From contig NC_067285.1 in assembly GCF_020740795.1 (NCBI RefSeq), positions 38,352,511-38,416,510 on the forward strand: a stretch of 64,000 nt of DNA, read 5' to 3'. Shown in pieces: positions 52,373 to 63,600 of the stretch (within the stretch, counting starts at the first letter, position 1; each line of letters starts with the position of its first letter). The notes beneath the pieces were generated by a model. It was not told where the DNA came from. It did not search any database and saw nothing but the letters and a program-made list of their open reading frames with translations. Made by a program: the position numbers and the translations under genes. Origin of the DNA: Apus apus. Taxonomy: Eukaryota; Chordata; Aves; Apodiformes; Apodidae.

Positions 52373-55300
52373 CTGCAAAAAGAAACAAATATTGTCACTC
52401 AAACAAAATATTTATCAACAGAAACATACAGCAACTACATTTACCTCTCCATTGCTTTATGCTTCACTACCACCTACAGAAAGTGGAAAAATAAACTTAG
52501 GCTCAGCTATGTTATTTCCTGTCCATTAAGAACTTTTTCAGCTACGGTACCTGTAATTCAGCAGGTGCGGAGCGAGACGCATTAGATTGGAACTCATTCC
52601 TCCCATGGTCCTAAACTACAGCTCTACATCACAAATCAATTACTTAGGTCTAACCTAAACATGACGAACATAATGAGCACCTCAAAAGACCTCTCATTTA
52701 GAAAACACCAAGTCACACCCACTACCAGAACATTGTTCTTAGTGTCAATGAACAACCCCAGCTCATGAGTATGTTCCTTGGAATTTGAGGTTGGCAAATA
52801 AATAATAAAAAAATATCTAGCAAATTCATAGTACTTGGAAAAATCTGATACTGTAGAAAAACACCATAAATATTTTACCTGCTGTTGAACTTCATTTCCA
52901 TTTTTGAAGAGCAGCCCAAATGGCTACAGCTACTTAAAAATTAATAGTGAAGTTCTGGTCCATAGAATGCTATCTACAACCCCAAGTTGGAAGTTTGTGA
53001 TCCCACAAAGAGCCCCAAGACCCAGTAGAATACATCAAATAATCCATACAGTTGCACAAAATCTGGATCCAAAACAGGCAGTGTGCCAAGCAACGGGCTA
53101 GCATTATGCTTTTAAGTGTGGTCACTACCAAAGGTTGCAGGAAGACAATGTGCTGAAAACACACCTCTTGCCACAGGTGTGTCTGCTGCCTTGTCGTGCC
53201 CCCTCCACAATAGTAAAGGAGCAATTACTCCCTCCCTTTAAAGCAAAGTGAGGGCCCGGACAGCATTTTTGAGACACCAGCCCAGCAGATACAAGACCCA
53301 AGGAATACAGGCTCTAGGCACACAGCTCCTGTCTCCCAGTTTCAAGAGCATCCCAGCACCTGCGCTGTGATACAGGCTGAATGGGAGCAGTTTCCTCTCG
53401 GTCCACTCAAGCTAGACTACTGCACAGAAAGGAACCAAAAATTCACTGGAGTATGGTGTTATTCTTTTGGCAGAAGCCCACATACACAGAGTGCATCTGT
53501 AATAGTTTTGTCCAAATTCTTAATGTGAAATGGAAACAGATCTTGGATCACATTCTCCAGCTGCGACTGTTCCCTTCCTATGTCAGGGCAGTGGAAACAA
53601 AACAGGTGGTCAAATCTCTTTACAGAGAAGGGAACACAGACCTGTGCCAATACTCATACTTGAAAGGTATCAGGAGCAAGCCACCCTCCACTTTATAAAG
53701 CAGCACCAGTGATACTGCACAGTCAGTCTTGTCACCATGAACACTCTAGGCAGTTTCAGCATCACAACAGAGGTGAGAAGGAAACATGCAGGGTTTGGGT
53801 CCCCACTGGACACAAGCATACCCTAAAGGCCAAAGCACCCAGCCTCATAATGGAGCAGTTCAGGGACCCCACTTAGGAACTGGCAAAAAATTAAGCCAAC
53901 ACTGGGCTGAGACTGTTTCTAGATAACCTGATAGCTACACAGGGGAAAACTCCTCCAAACCCCCTGTTTAGATGCCCGAGTTTGGCCTAGCTCAGGGAGC
54001 AGATGGGAAGCATATTCACTCCGCAGCTGCAACATCCAGTCATTCCAACACTACCAAGCCTTAAAAGAGCAAAGACCAGGAAGGCTGGTTTTAATCAGGT
54101 GAACAGTTCTGCTGCTCTGTGGATAAACTGAGATAAAAGGACAAAGCTGCTTTTCTTGTGAGGTAAACAATTTCTTTCCGAAGAGTGGAAAAATCTGCAC
54201 ATACCATTGCTAAGGTCTGGAACTCATTGCAACTATTCAAATAAAAGTCAGATTGTCCTCAGCTAAATCCCACCAAGATTCAAGTAGCAATACCTGAGCA
54301 GTTAAAACATTGATGGTTTGGACTAGCTTTAAAATATACATGACAATTTTCTGTGCTAAGGATTAGATCATCTTCATGCAAACAGAAACCCCGACTTCTT
54401 TTTATATATAATTGACATTTTTTTTCCATGCCTTCAAATAAATACTTCTGATATATATTTGGTATTCGCTCCTAAACAAAACTAAAAGCTACATTTTAAA
54501 AGCACTCCCTGAAGACTATTGCTTTTGAGCAGGATTTTGAGTAACATTTTAATAAACGCAACTGAAGGGAAAAACTGAAATGATAGTGCAAATTTTGTAG
54601 ACAAGACTAAAAAGAAGGAACATTGCAGTAGGCTATAAGACTGCTGTCTTATATCCCTATTTGCATTAGCTGTACTGTCCATTGCTGTAACATGCCAACC
54701 AGAAAAGATGACAGCCCATACTTGCAAAACCTAAAATGGTTTTCCATTGGCTCACTGCTTTGGATCAGAATTCAGCTGCAGGTTCAGTAAACTCTTCCTT
54801 CAATTCTGTTATAATGGTTTTGTACTGTATTTTCAGAGTACCTGGCACTAAAGTTCTTTTAATAACTAGCACTGCAGGTTAGACAATGTCACACCTAATA
54901 CAAATATGACTTTAGGACAGACATCCTACTTGGTTCTGTGTTCCCTTCCTCCTCTGTCCCTCAACAGCTCCAATCATCCTCTCCCACATCCGTCACATTT
55001 CTTAGGATTGCTGCACATTGTTAGAAGAAGGATATAGCAAATATCCCTCAACTGTTTGAAAGAACTGTTAATTAAATTAGAAATATTTGCAAACAAAGCT
55101 ACTAGTGAAAATCTTCTCAAATAAGCCGGAATATTTCCTTCCCTTGTCCCTCAAACCCCATGGAAAATCTGTGTAAAAAACAACATGAAGAACCACAGGC
55201 TCTAAGTCTAGTCTGATTTCAAAGAACGCTACACTTTGAGATGCAAGAAGTATCCTGAATTCATCTTGATGCACTGGCAGTAAATCTAAATCATAAGTTT

Positions 55301-58300
55301 GTTCTGCTTGTGAAATTTTACCTTTTCAGTCATGTGATCATATCTGTCCTTTTTGCCTTTGAAGTCTTCGTTCACATCTAAGGTTAGAATAGGTATTTCT
55401 TGTAGATATTCAAAATCTGTTCTGCATTGATATAGGAACAAAGAAAATATTAATAGCTGAAAAAAGGATACATTATTTGAGTCTCTGTCAGCATATTCAT
55501 TATTAAGAACCTCATGAAAAGAGCTGCGTATGTGACAGCCATGAATTCTGAATATAAAGCAGCTTGAATTTACAATGTGCCTCCCAGCATATATTAGGGA
55601 TTTTTGAACATTCTGTTCCCCCAACACCTGAAGTTAAATTCAGCTGTGTATTAGAATGAGTTCAGCTGAACCCTCTGCTACTCAGAGCTCTATGTGAAGA
55701 GAACTAAAGGCACACTGCATGCCCTAGCAAAAATTAATACGCTTTAAGGCTAATACTACTCAGAAGGAATAGGCAGAAATATGCCTAGAGCTTCACTCAT
55801 GAGAAAAGCATTATGGAACGTCCCTACAGAGATTCACCCATCTTTAACTAAACATTAAACAAACCCTACCGCAGTGTCCTATGCTGAAGCCAACTTTCGT
55901 GTTTGTAATGAAGCTTCTCCAGATATTCAATGGGAATTTCTTGCTCTTCATCTCTTCCACGTAAGTAAATCCTATTTAAACATTTCTAAAGGCAAAAGAT
56001 ATTAAAAAACCCATATATTAAAAAAAACCAACACGTTTGTTTTTTACAGAGGAAACCTAAAATGCTGAAGGCTTTGTTGGCCAACCCTTGCTCAATATGC
56101 CTCTCTTGCCAAAGATCCACCTTGCTAACTATCCAATGAGCACAGAAACATGCCACATTCGGCTGATGGAGCCCACAGACTGCACACAAGATCCAAGGAG
56201 GACCCAAGGAAAGGCATCAGATGTTTTCTCTGCTACAAGAAAAACCCTCACATGAGCTCCTTATTAAAAGAGGGGGTACCAGTGTGTTGCATCAAAAAAG
56301 CACAGAAATACTAATTTGACATTATGCACAGGCTTTCACAATCTCATTATGTATTTCTGGGTCTTAAGGAATCCAGTTTTCAAAAGCAGTCAATTGTTTG
56401 TTCCTGTCCTGAATACACCCAAAGCCTCAATAACAAGCCAATCAAAACTATTTAAAACTGTGGCACTTTGTAATTTAAATACATATTCTTCACTTAAAGG
56501 GAGAGAAAAAAAAAAAAGCCCTCACAGAAACTCTAGTATGCTACCTTACAACAAAGTCAAAAGCATGGAAGTAAGAAAGTATAAAAGTGGCTTGTGAGTT
56601 AATTATTGCACCTAGAGCTTTTCTAAACTCCTGTTTTTTCTTGTCTACTTAAGTTTCATACTCAAAGATATATTCATGATATTGTTCTTTTAAAAAAATA
56701 TTAAGATGCCCAAAGAGTAAATCATTGTCCTAAAGCCTCACATACAGTAGGTGCATCATCTGGCTTAGCTCCATTGCTGCAGATGAAAGGGCTTCACCTC
56801 CCCAAATCAGCTGTGACATTAACTATTAATTGGTGTATCTATCACAGCAATGTGCCTATAGCTTTTTGTTGTTGTTCCAGTGGTAATTTCTGGTTTGCTT
56901 GAGTAATTTTTTTACTTTTTAAATTAGAAAATCATTATTGTGACATTGTGTTTAAAAATATACAGGCTACATTTGAAAGAATTTTTTCTAAAGTATTTCC
57001 AGGCTGTATTAGTCATAATTCACATATTACAGTCTCCAGGGAATACTACCATCTGAACCAAACTCTCATCATTAGGACTCTTACAGTGAAAAATTACATT
57101 TCAACAATTTCTCAGCAGTTCCTGAGACATCCAAAGCAATCCCTAAGACAAAGTTACACTGATATGCAATGACACACAATTGTGACCTTACTGGAATTGA
57201 CTGCAAGGGTGTTCTCCTTATATCATAAAAAAAGGTCTACAGCCATAAATTTTTATTCCTTACCTCAGGAGTGGCTCTGAGATAAATTATCCCGTCCAGC
57301 GTTAAGCTTTGACCCAAATGTGTGTTCATCCAGTCATGCCAGTCTTGGTAAATAGTCCACTCCGTTTCATTCATGCAATCAGACTCATATAAATTAGCTG
57401 CAAAGATGTATCTGTGAACACAAAATAGTTCCAGTAACAAAAACCAGCTGGAACACAATTTTCACTTGGTTTGCCTGAGTAACTAGAAAACTAGAGAACT
57501 TGGTTTGCCCAGTAACTAGAGAAGAAGCTGAGCATAGTAATTCTGTAACTTCTCTGATGCATGCTTGGACTGGAAATAACCAGCTGGTGTCCCCATCCTG
57601 TAACTGCATCCATTGCAGCTCTTGTGATTCACCAGTATCAAAATTATAACAAAAGGAGACACCCTCTGCTTTGTATTTGTTAGGATAATTTTCACTTTGT
57701 ATATGATATCTTCACTTTGAGGACTTCAGTCCAATATACCTGTCACTGTAGACAGACCGCTCGAAGAAGACCACAGGGTTCTCTGCCTCTCTCAGTTTGC
57801 CATTAAGGGCTCTGAGTTGAGCCCGGATCCTGCTGAGACAGGCATATGTCTGGAAAGTGAAGGACCACCTCTCTGGCTTCTCATACATCCTCTGAAGCAC
57901 GTTCCCTCCGCTCCTCTGCGATGGGCTCAGCTCCTAGTTTTAGGCAGATACACACACTGAGAAGGTGAACAATTCAGGTAAAACTGAATTGCTTACTATG
58001 CTAATGCTGTTCAGCCTTTATTTCGAGTTTACAGCTGCACCATTTACTTCTCAACCCTATTTGTAATAGCAGGCATAAACATCAGTCATGTTATTCTTCC
58101 TGTAGTACAGAGCTGAATAAGCAACTCTCTCCAATCTACACTGTCAAAACGCTCAAGTACCAAAACACTTTGATCATTACATGCAAGCTTTAATAGAAGA
58201 ACAACACCCCATCAGTGCAAAAAATCAACGACATTGTAGAAAAATCCATACTCTTTTTACTCTGGCAAGTGAGTTTAAAAACTCTCACCTCAGGTTCTTT

Positions 58301-59688
58301 CACCATACCTTGCAATCCTCTTCAGAGCTTTGCTGAACGTTGCACCACCGCGCTACAGGCTCGGGAACCACTTCCCATTCCTCATCAGCCTGTTTAAGAA
58401 TATTCACAAACGTCGATTTCCCTGCAGCTGGATAAAAAGCAAAAAAAGCAAGGAAGAACAGTCAAAAAACAACAATAGTGTCATTATTTAGCTACTATAC
58501 AACTCTTATTTTGAGTCCCACAAATTAGTTTCCCACACCCCTGTGCTTTTGACTTCCTGGCAAGCATGAATCAGAGACCATCGTGTACCTCGGGTCATCA
58601 ATAAATTGAGCAACAGGGTTTTTCTTATTTTTTAACCACACAACATCAACAGTCAACTTAACAAAAATCGATCATGACAATAAGCCTCAGCCCCGATCAA
58701 TTATCTAAATTCTAGAAAGTTACATATGAAATTAGAACACCAAGACTGATTTTTTTGTTAAGATACGTAATGGTGCAGTCTTAGGCATAACGTTTCAGTC
58801 TTCCAAAGTTATTTTACCAAGAAGGAAAAAATGACAAAAGAAACAAAAAGCAAAAGTTATGGCTTCTTAAAGGAAAATTAAAAGATGCATTACAGTTACT
58901 TCCCACAGCACAGAAATCGTTAATCTACCGCCAATTAGAGAGGAAAAAAAAAAGCTCAGGAAACTTTAAAAGAGATACCTAAACCTGACAGAGGCTGATC
59001 AGTTGTTTATCAACCACAGAAATATGTATGAAGCTGAAACTGACAGCCTAGCAACTACTACCCTCTTGCCAGAAAAAAAAAAAAAAAAAAAACAAAAAAA
59101 CCTAAAAAACCTCCCCTCCAAATAAAAGACAAGAGCATCTCGTTACGAACAGCCCATAACTTTTTCTGCTCTTTACATCGGTAAAACAGACGTCTCTTGT
59201 TAATTAGTAGGACTATTGAACAGTACAAGTTTGACTTGACGGTCTGCATTTCCACAGGTGTTTTACAGTACAATAAAGTGTGTGAGGAGTCTTACCCGGG
59301 ACTTTAACGCACCTTCTAAAAGGTGAATTAGTTAAAAACTGTAATATAAAGCCGTTTTCTTTTTCCCTCCTAAATCCCGCCACTTTAATAGCGTTAATTC
59401 CTAAGGTGCCAGCATAAAGTTTCCGAAGTTATTCACTGGTTTGTTCGCACAATTAACGACTCGCCCGGCGAAGTGACACCTCCTGCAAGCCTTTTTCTCA
59501 GGGAAAAGGCGAGAGAAGCCTTGCGGAGGCACCGACCCCCCCCCCCCCAGCCCCGCCGGGGACCCCCGGCCCCCTCAGCCTCCCCATCCCGCCCCAGGAG
59601 GCGGCAGAACCGACTCACCGATGTTGCCCTCCACGGCGACCTTCTTGATCCTGCCCTGCACCCGCCCGCGCTTGGGGGGAGTCGCCAT
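52346..59688 (-). CDS. DCK: Deoxycytidine kinase, seven coding exons (257 aa)
   Basis: DCK phosphorylates deoxycytidine, deoxyadenosine and deoxyguanosine, the first step of the nucleoside salvage pathway. Coding segments on the minus strand are 59688-59619, 58427-58309, 57933-57740, 57411-57264, 55985-55870, 55421-55322 and 52372-52346: 774 nt, 257 codons plus stop. All six introns are GT-AG and every codon split across a junction is restored. Visible landmarks are the P-loop GNIAAGKST (residues 21-29), general base E46 in the PEPVARW motif, Q91, R98, the ERS motif (121-123), D127, LID arginines R182, R186 and R188, and D235-F236. S68 followed by Q matches the regulatory Ser74 site of human DCK. 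The protein is close to the 260-residue human enzyme: about 7 residues shorter near the N-terminus, with extra residues before exon 3 and in exon 6. The start sits in a GCCATGG context. Gene identity is near certain. Confidence 0.97.
55322..55421 (-). CDS. DCK: DCK coding exon 6
   Basis: 100 nt after an atcaatgcag acceptor, encoding residues 217-249, including [16 protein letters not shown]. After this the protein has GKKDRY where human has DKY, a net three-residue insertion. The exon ends EK at an AAAAG-gtaaaa donor. Without splicing, the frame would run nine more codons (start FHKQ) and stop. Confidence 0.93.
55870..55985 (-). CDS. DCK: DCK coding exon 5
   Basis: 116 nt after tttgcctttag, encoding residues 178-215 plus two bases of Arg216. 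It carries the flexible LID with three phosphate-contacting arginines (RIYLRGR) and the [14 protein letters not shown] helix. The donor is CTGCG followed by gtaggg. It is preceded by a 1278-bp intron. Confidence 0.94.
57264..57411 (-). CDS. DCK: DCK coding exon 4
   Basis: 148 nt after a tgttcacag acceptor. It completes Arg128 and encodes residues 129-177 from [10 protein letters not shown] to [11 protein letters not shown], ending on a codon boundary at gtaagg. The [15 protein letters not shown] block is a family signature. Confidence 0.95.
57464..57522. repeat. Tandem duplication in DCK intron 3
   Basis: ACTTGGTTTGCC...GTAACTAGA occurs at 57464 and again at 57498, a 34-bp period with small indels. 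It is intronic and close to the exon 4 acceptor. Confidence 0.75.
57740..57933 (-). CDS. DCK: DCK coding exon 3
   Basis: 194 nt encoding residues 64-127 plus two bases of Arg128. It contains the SQ site (S68), the substrate-contacting YEKPERW and [11 protein letters not shown] helices, and the FFERSVYSD motif. The acceptor reads ctag followed by GAG, so a second AG lies 3 nt downstream. The first AG is chosen because it keeps the conserved Glu. The donor is gacag followed by gtatat; the ATT-GGA that follows is intron. Confidence 0.95.
58309..58427 (-). CDS. DCK: DCK coding exon 2
   Basis: Begins after ttttatccag and completes codon 24 as Ala. It finishes the P-loop (AAGKST) and carries the catalytic glutamate in [11 protein letters not shown] (E46). 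It ends on a complete Lys codon at a gtatgg donor. Length 119 nt; the intron before it is 1191 bp. Confidence 0.95.
59073..59100. repeat. Poly-A tract in DCK intron 1
   Basis: A20, then C, then A7. Confidence 0.85.
59536..59548. repeat. Poly-C tract (C13) in DCK intron 1
   Basis: Thirteen C on the plus strand, G13 in the transcript sense, about 70 bp into intron 1. Confidence 0.85.
59619..59688 (-). CDS. DCK: DCK coding exon 1
   Basis: Encodes residues 1-23, beginning MATPPKR and ending EGNI, plus the first base of codon 24. The donor is ATCG followed by gtgagt. It carries the first half of the P-loop. The stretch between MATPPKR and RIKK is about 7 residues shorter than in human DCK. Confidence 0.95.
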
Positions 59689-59804
59689 GGCGGGGGGGAG
59701 GCGAGGCGAGGAGCGGGGAGACGGAAAGGGGAGCGCCGCCGCGCGCGCGAGCCCGCCAACGGCCGCCCGGGAAATAACCGCCGCCGCGCGAGCCCGCCTT
59801 CGAA

Positions 59805-59814
59805 TTTGGCGCGC
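59805..59814 (-). promoter_or_regulatory. E2F-type site (TTTGGCGCGC)
   Basis: Matches the TTTSSCGC consensus, read on the plus strand, about 120 bp upstream of the DCK ATG. This would fit cell-cycle control of a nucleotide salvage enzyme. Function is inferred. Confidence 0.6.
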
Positions 59815-59837
59815 GGCGGGTTGGGCAGCCCGGCTGC

Positions 59838-59845
59838 TGACGTCA
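59838..59845 (-). promoter_or_regulatory. Perfect CRE (TGACGTCA)
   Basis: A full palindromic CREB/ATF site about 150 bp upstream of the DCK ATG. Confidence 0.7.
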
Positions 59846-59884
59846 CAGGGCGGCGGAGCGCGGGGGCCGGGAGGGGCGGGAGGG

Positions 59885-60000
59885 GCGGCAGCGACCGCGG
59901 CAGCGGCAGCAGGGGCCGAGGCAGCAGCAGCAGGGGCCGGCGGCGGGAGCAGGGGCGGCGGCAGCAGCAGCGGGGGCCGAGGCAGCAGCAGCGGCGGCCG
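59885..60000. repeat. Imperfect GGCAGCAGCAG-type repeat in DCK CpG island
   Basis: Runs of GCAGCAGCAGC alternate with GGGGCCGAGG or GGGGCCGGCGG, giving an interrupted minisatellite of about 20 bp period. It would read as CTG/GCC-rich if present in a long DCK 5'UTR. Confidence 0.7.
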
Positions 60001-60065
60001 GCGCCGCACCGGGCGTCCTTCCGGGCCCCGTCCCCGCTCTTAGGCCCGGCGCCGGTCGGGCGAGC

Positions 60066-60088
60066 GCCCCGCCCCGCCCCGCCCCGCC
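60066..60088 (-). promoter_or_regulatory. GC-box array (GCCCC repeats)
   Basis: Four tandem GCCCC units give overlapping CCGCCC Sp1/KLF sites upstream of DCK. Confidence 0.6.
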
Positions 60089-60119
60089 TGCCCGGGCAGC
60101 GCTTCGCCACGCCCCGAGG

Positions 60120-60647
60120 CGAAGCCTCCTAACACCCCAAGACAGGGGCACCCGCCGTCAGAGCAGGGAAAGGGCAGAAGAGTCACCGAGGGGGGTTTCA
60201 CGTTTACCTTAAAAACCTTCCAGAAGTGCCTTAAAAGCGAGCGCGCGCTGGGGTTTAACCGGGGTCAGGGGCACCCGCCCCGGGCGCTGCGCTGCCCGAA
60301 GCACCGTCACAGCCCAGCACCGCCTGGGCTCGTTAAACGGGGAAGAACTCCCCGGGAGGGAGAACCTCCCCCGCGGTGCGGGGCCCGCCCGGCCTGGGGC
60401 ACCAGCTGCTTCCCAGCACTGGGGGGACAGACGGGACGGTGCCTGGAGATAGAGGGGGCGGAGGGACCCGTAAGGGTCAGAGGAAGCTTTTAAGAGGAAA
60501 AAAAAAAAGGCGGGGGGAGGCAGTCGGGGGAGCCGAGTGCTGGCAGCCGAGACAAGACATCTTGCTCTTGGCTAAGCTCTCAAACCCACCCGTTACCGAC
60601 GGGTTCCAGCTGGTATCAGCAATCCTACACAGCTCCGTCCGTCCCAG
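60120..60647 (+). other. Possible divergent transcript first exon from the DCK promoter
   Basis: The plus strand leaving the DCK island has a consensus donor, CGTCCCAG followed by gtgaat, with the last exon base at 60647. A 91-codon frame (60376-60651) reads into it but is not recognised. Bidirectional CpG-island promoters often produce short divergent non-coding RNAs. The upstream limit is a guess. Confidence 0.2.
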
Positions 60648-60689
60648 GTGAATTCGGGTCATGAAACAAGGGAATGACAAGGGTATCAG

Positions 60690-63600
60690 GTTGTTTTATT
60701 GCTGTTGTGTCTGCCTGCGATAGTCACAAATGCAGGCAGGGCAATTACAAAAATCTAATCTGCCCGGGTGATGTTTGTATGGGTACAATATACAGGGGGA
60801 AAAATCCACCTGCCAAGGAGAAGATGATTTAGAAACAAGTTCAAGAAGGAAATGAAGACAATCATGGTCAAACATAGCTATTTATTTTCTCTTATAAACA
60901 GCCTTCAGTTTCTTACTGAAAAAAATCTAGAATTTAAATATTCTGTCCCATCACATACAACAATCTGTATACATTATTTACAACTCTCAAATAAACATGT
61001 TGCAGATTTGCAGACATTCAACTTTTTTTTTTTTAATCAAAAGCTGTTATTTAAAACTAAAATATCCATCAGTGACTACAAACTGAAGAGAGATTGGCAC
61101 AGTTAGCTTACAGTAAGGGTTCTCATCTTGCATTTTATATTTTACACCACATTTTCTCTCATATTTCAGAATTCTAAAGGAGGAAAGGTTAGTGTTGCTT
61201 TCTAATTTATTTATTTTTTTGCCTTCAAAAAATGGCCTTTTATCAAAAGCTCATTCAGTTTTATTGCATTCTTCTCTGTCTTCCCTTGCACATGGAGATG
61301 TGTGCTTCTAGGTACTACACAACACAACCACAGCAGAGCCAAGTAGTAAAACAGCCATGAAAATAAGTGTTCCCTCCATGACATGTCTCTGAAAAATGTC
61401 AGAAGTTGCAAACATACAAAAATAATGAGTATAGTTTAGTGGCTATAAAAATCAATCTCCCCTAAAAATACAATACTCTATGAACAGTTTAGGGAATTGG
61501 TTCTTCAAACAAAAAAAGGAGTTTGGTATTTATCTAGACTGTAATCCTAACCTGGCAAGAGGAAATGGTAAAAAAAGCAGGAATATAAGAAGGTTTAACA
61601 CTTGTAAGTAACCAATGTTAGTCTCATCCTAGAAGCTATCCAGGAAAAGACATCAGGCCTCCATAAAAACTGCTAGTGGTTTTAGTAGTGCAGTTTGGAA
61701 AAAAGAGAACTGACCTCAGCAGTAAAGGAAAGAAGATTGAGGGTAACAAGGAAACTTTTTGTGAAAGAAAAACAAGGAGCCTTGTTTGTGCTGCAGCTTT
61801 TTAAATAGTCCAACTAAAAGGGAGTGGTTTATATACAGTAATACAGCACTCTGGCAGGTAGGAAGTGGGAAGAGGGCAGCAAGGGAAAGAACAACTATCC
61901 AAAAAGGAGGTGTTTATAGCAAAATTGTGTCTGGTGATTCAAGAGAATGGGATGAGGTGAGAAACAGAAAGGAACTATCTGAAAGGTAAGTAAAGTTCAT
62001 AGCAGCAAATAGGTATCCTTACCTGTTAAATGAGTGTCAGGGAGACTGGGAGAGTGTTCAGTTCCTAAATACTGAATAAGGACAGTGCTCCTCTATGTCT
62101 TTGAAAGGAAAAGTTCAAAGCTCTACATTGCATAGTAAGCAGTAAAAGAAATTTTATACTTGCTGACGGGCCACCTGTCCCTTGAAAACCTGTTTTCTCC
62201 CTTCCTCTACCATTCAGCTACCTGCAACAGCAGAATGTGGCCTTCTCATTTTCTATTTGCAGATTCACTTGTATCCCTGACTTGAATTTGAAAGACTGGA
62301 ACAATTATTTCTGTCAACATAATGTATCCACACCATCTAAACAGCATCCACACTGGGAACGGCAGCTGAACTTGTTGAACTTAGCAGTTTGCCCCATCCT
62401 GTCTCGAGGTAGATGACCTCCTGAAGTGACCACCCAAATCACTGATACAGTCTGATACACTGGTAGCTGAAAAGCACCCCAAAACATAGAATTTGAGGAG
62501 CCTTTTACACAGGAGGGCCACAGCCAGCACTAGCAGCCCAGCCTGCTTTAACCCCACCAGCACCTTCCACTCCCGATAACAAAGCTGAACATTTTTGCCC
62601 CAAATACTCACGACACAGAGTCCACCTGTAACGTAGGCCTAGAGCAGTACGGGTTTTTTTTCCTCTGGGTTTTATTTGGGGGGGTGAAGGGGTGTCCTCC
62701 CCCTTCCCCTCCCACCAAATACACTATTTCAGAAACACATTCATTTGATCCAGGTTCCATTGGTACAACGTGGCAAATTCTGCTTTGCACCTCGATGTGC
62801 CTCTACTCCAAGGGTGTAAACACACATCAGCTTCTGGTCCCACTTCTTTTTGAAGCAAAAACATTTAAAAGCTGCAAACATGAACAGCCTAGGGATATGA
62901 AATCCCAAACACCGCGTACTTATCTTTAATGTTGTTATTTTCAAGTGTTGTATAATTAAACAATGTGTTCATACAGCTGTCAGGCAAATCATGATCTCCA
63001 AGCTTTTATTACACGCCTAGAATCTATTCTGTTAAAGTGTTTAACTGCCAGATATTAAATAAAAAAATTACACTATCCATGTAAGACTAATTCTTGTTAC
63101 ATACTACATTATAATTCTGATTGGCTGAACTGCAGAAGATATCTCTGAATTTTTAGAATTGGCCATTTTACAAAAAACAACCAAAAAAAAACCAACCCCA
63201 ACCTTCCAGAGTCTAAGTATGCCAAAAGTAAGAACTATTGCACTGGTATCACTTCAACCTAATCCTCACTTCTAAATGTTTTTCTTTTGAGTTTTTTTTG
63301 CTGTTACATGACATCAAGCCAATGAAAGGAGGAGGATCTATCTCCTCCTGAGCACCTTGGAACAGGCTTCTGCTGCTCTCCCTCTCCCAGCCCTGGTTAA
63401 AAGGCTTCTCTCCAGTCAGAGTTATCAGCACAGGGACTGTGCAAATGCAGCCTCCTGGGCAGCACTGACTCCTCTCACCACAGCAGTCTACCAGGGATAG
63501 TTTACAGATGTTTTCAGATCAAACTGCATCTGAAGCACTCTATGCACCTCTGTAGCTGGAAATTTTACATCACTGAATGCTCATCAGACAGAAGCATGCA

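Larger units (their letters stand above)
59460..60480 (-). promoter_or_regulatory. DCK: DCK CpG island and promoter
   Basis: Very GC- and CpG-rich sequence around DCK exon 1, in sharp contrast to the AT-rich flanks. No TATA box is visible. It contains a palindromic CRE, an E2F-like site and an array of GC boxes, all upstream of the ATG, typical of a growth-regulated housekeeping promoter. The long frames crossing it on both strands (up to 225 codons) are GC-rich artefacts. Confidence 0.85.

Noticed and set aside
52820-52881. AG followed by GTAAAATATTTATGG as alternative DCK exon 7
   Set aside because: It would give VK then an unrelated tail and lacks a polypyrimidine tract; the site at 52372 gives the exact conserved C-terminus.
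54845-54880. Minus-strand CTAG-TTATTAAAAGAACTT as DCK exon 7
   Set aside because: Only loose resemblance to the C-terminus and a poor acceptor context.
59433-60132. 225- and 219-codon frames on opposite strands over the DCK promoter
   Set aside because: They overlap each other and DCK exon 1 in other frames, and their composition is that of a CpG island.
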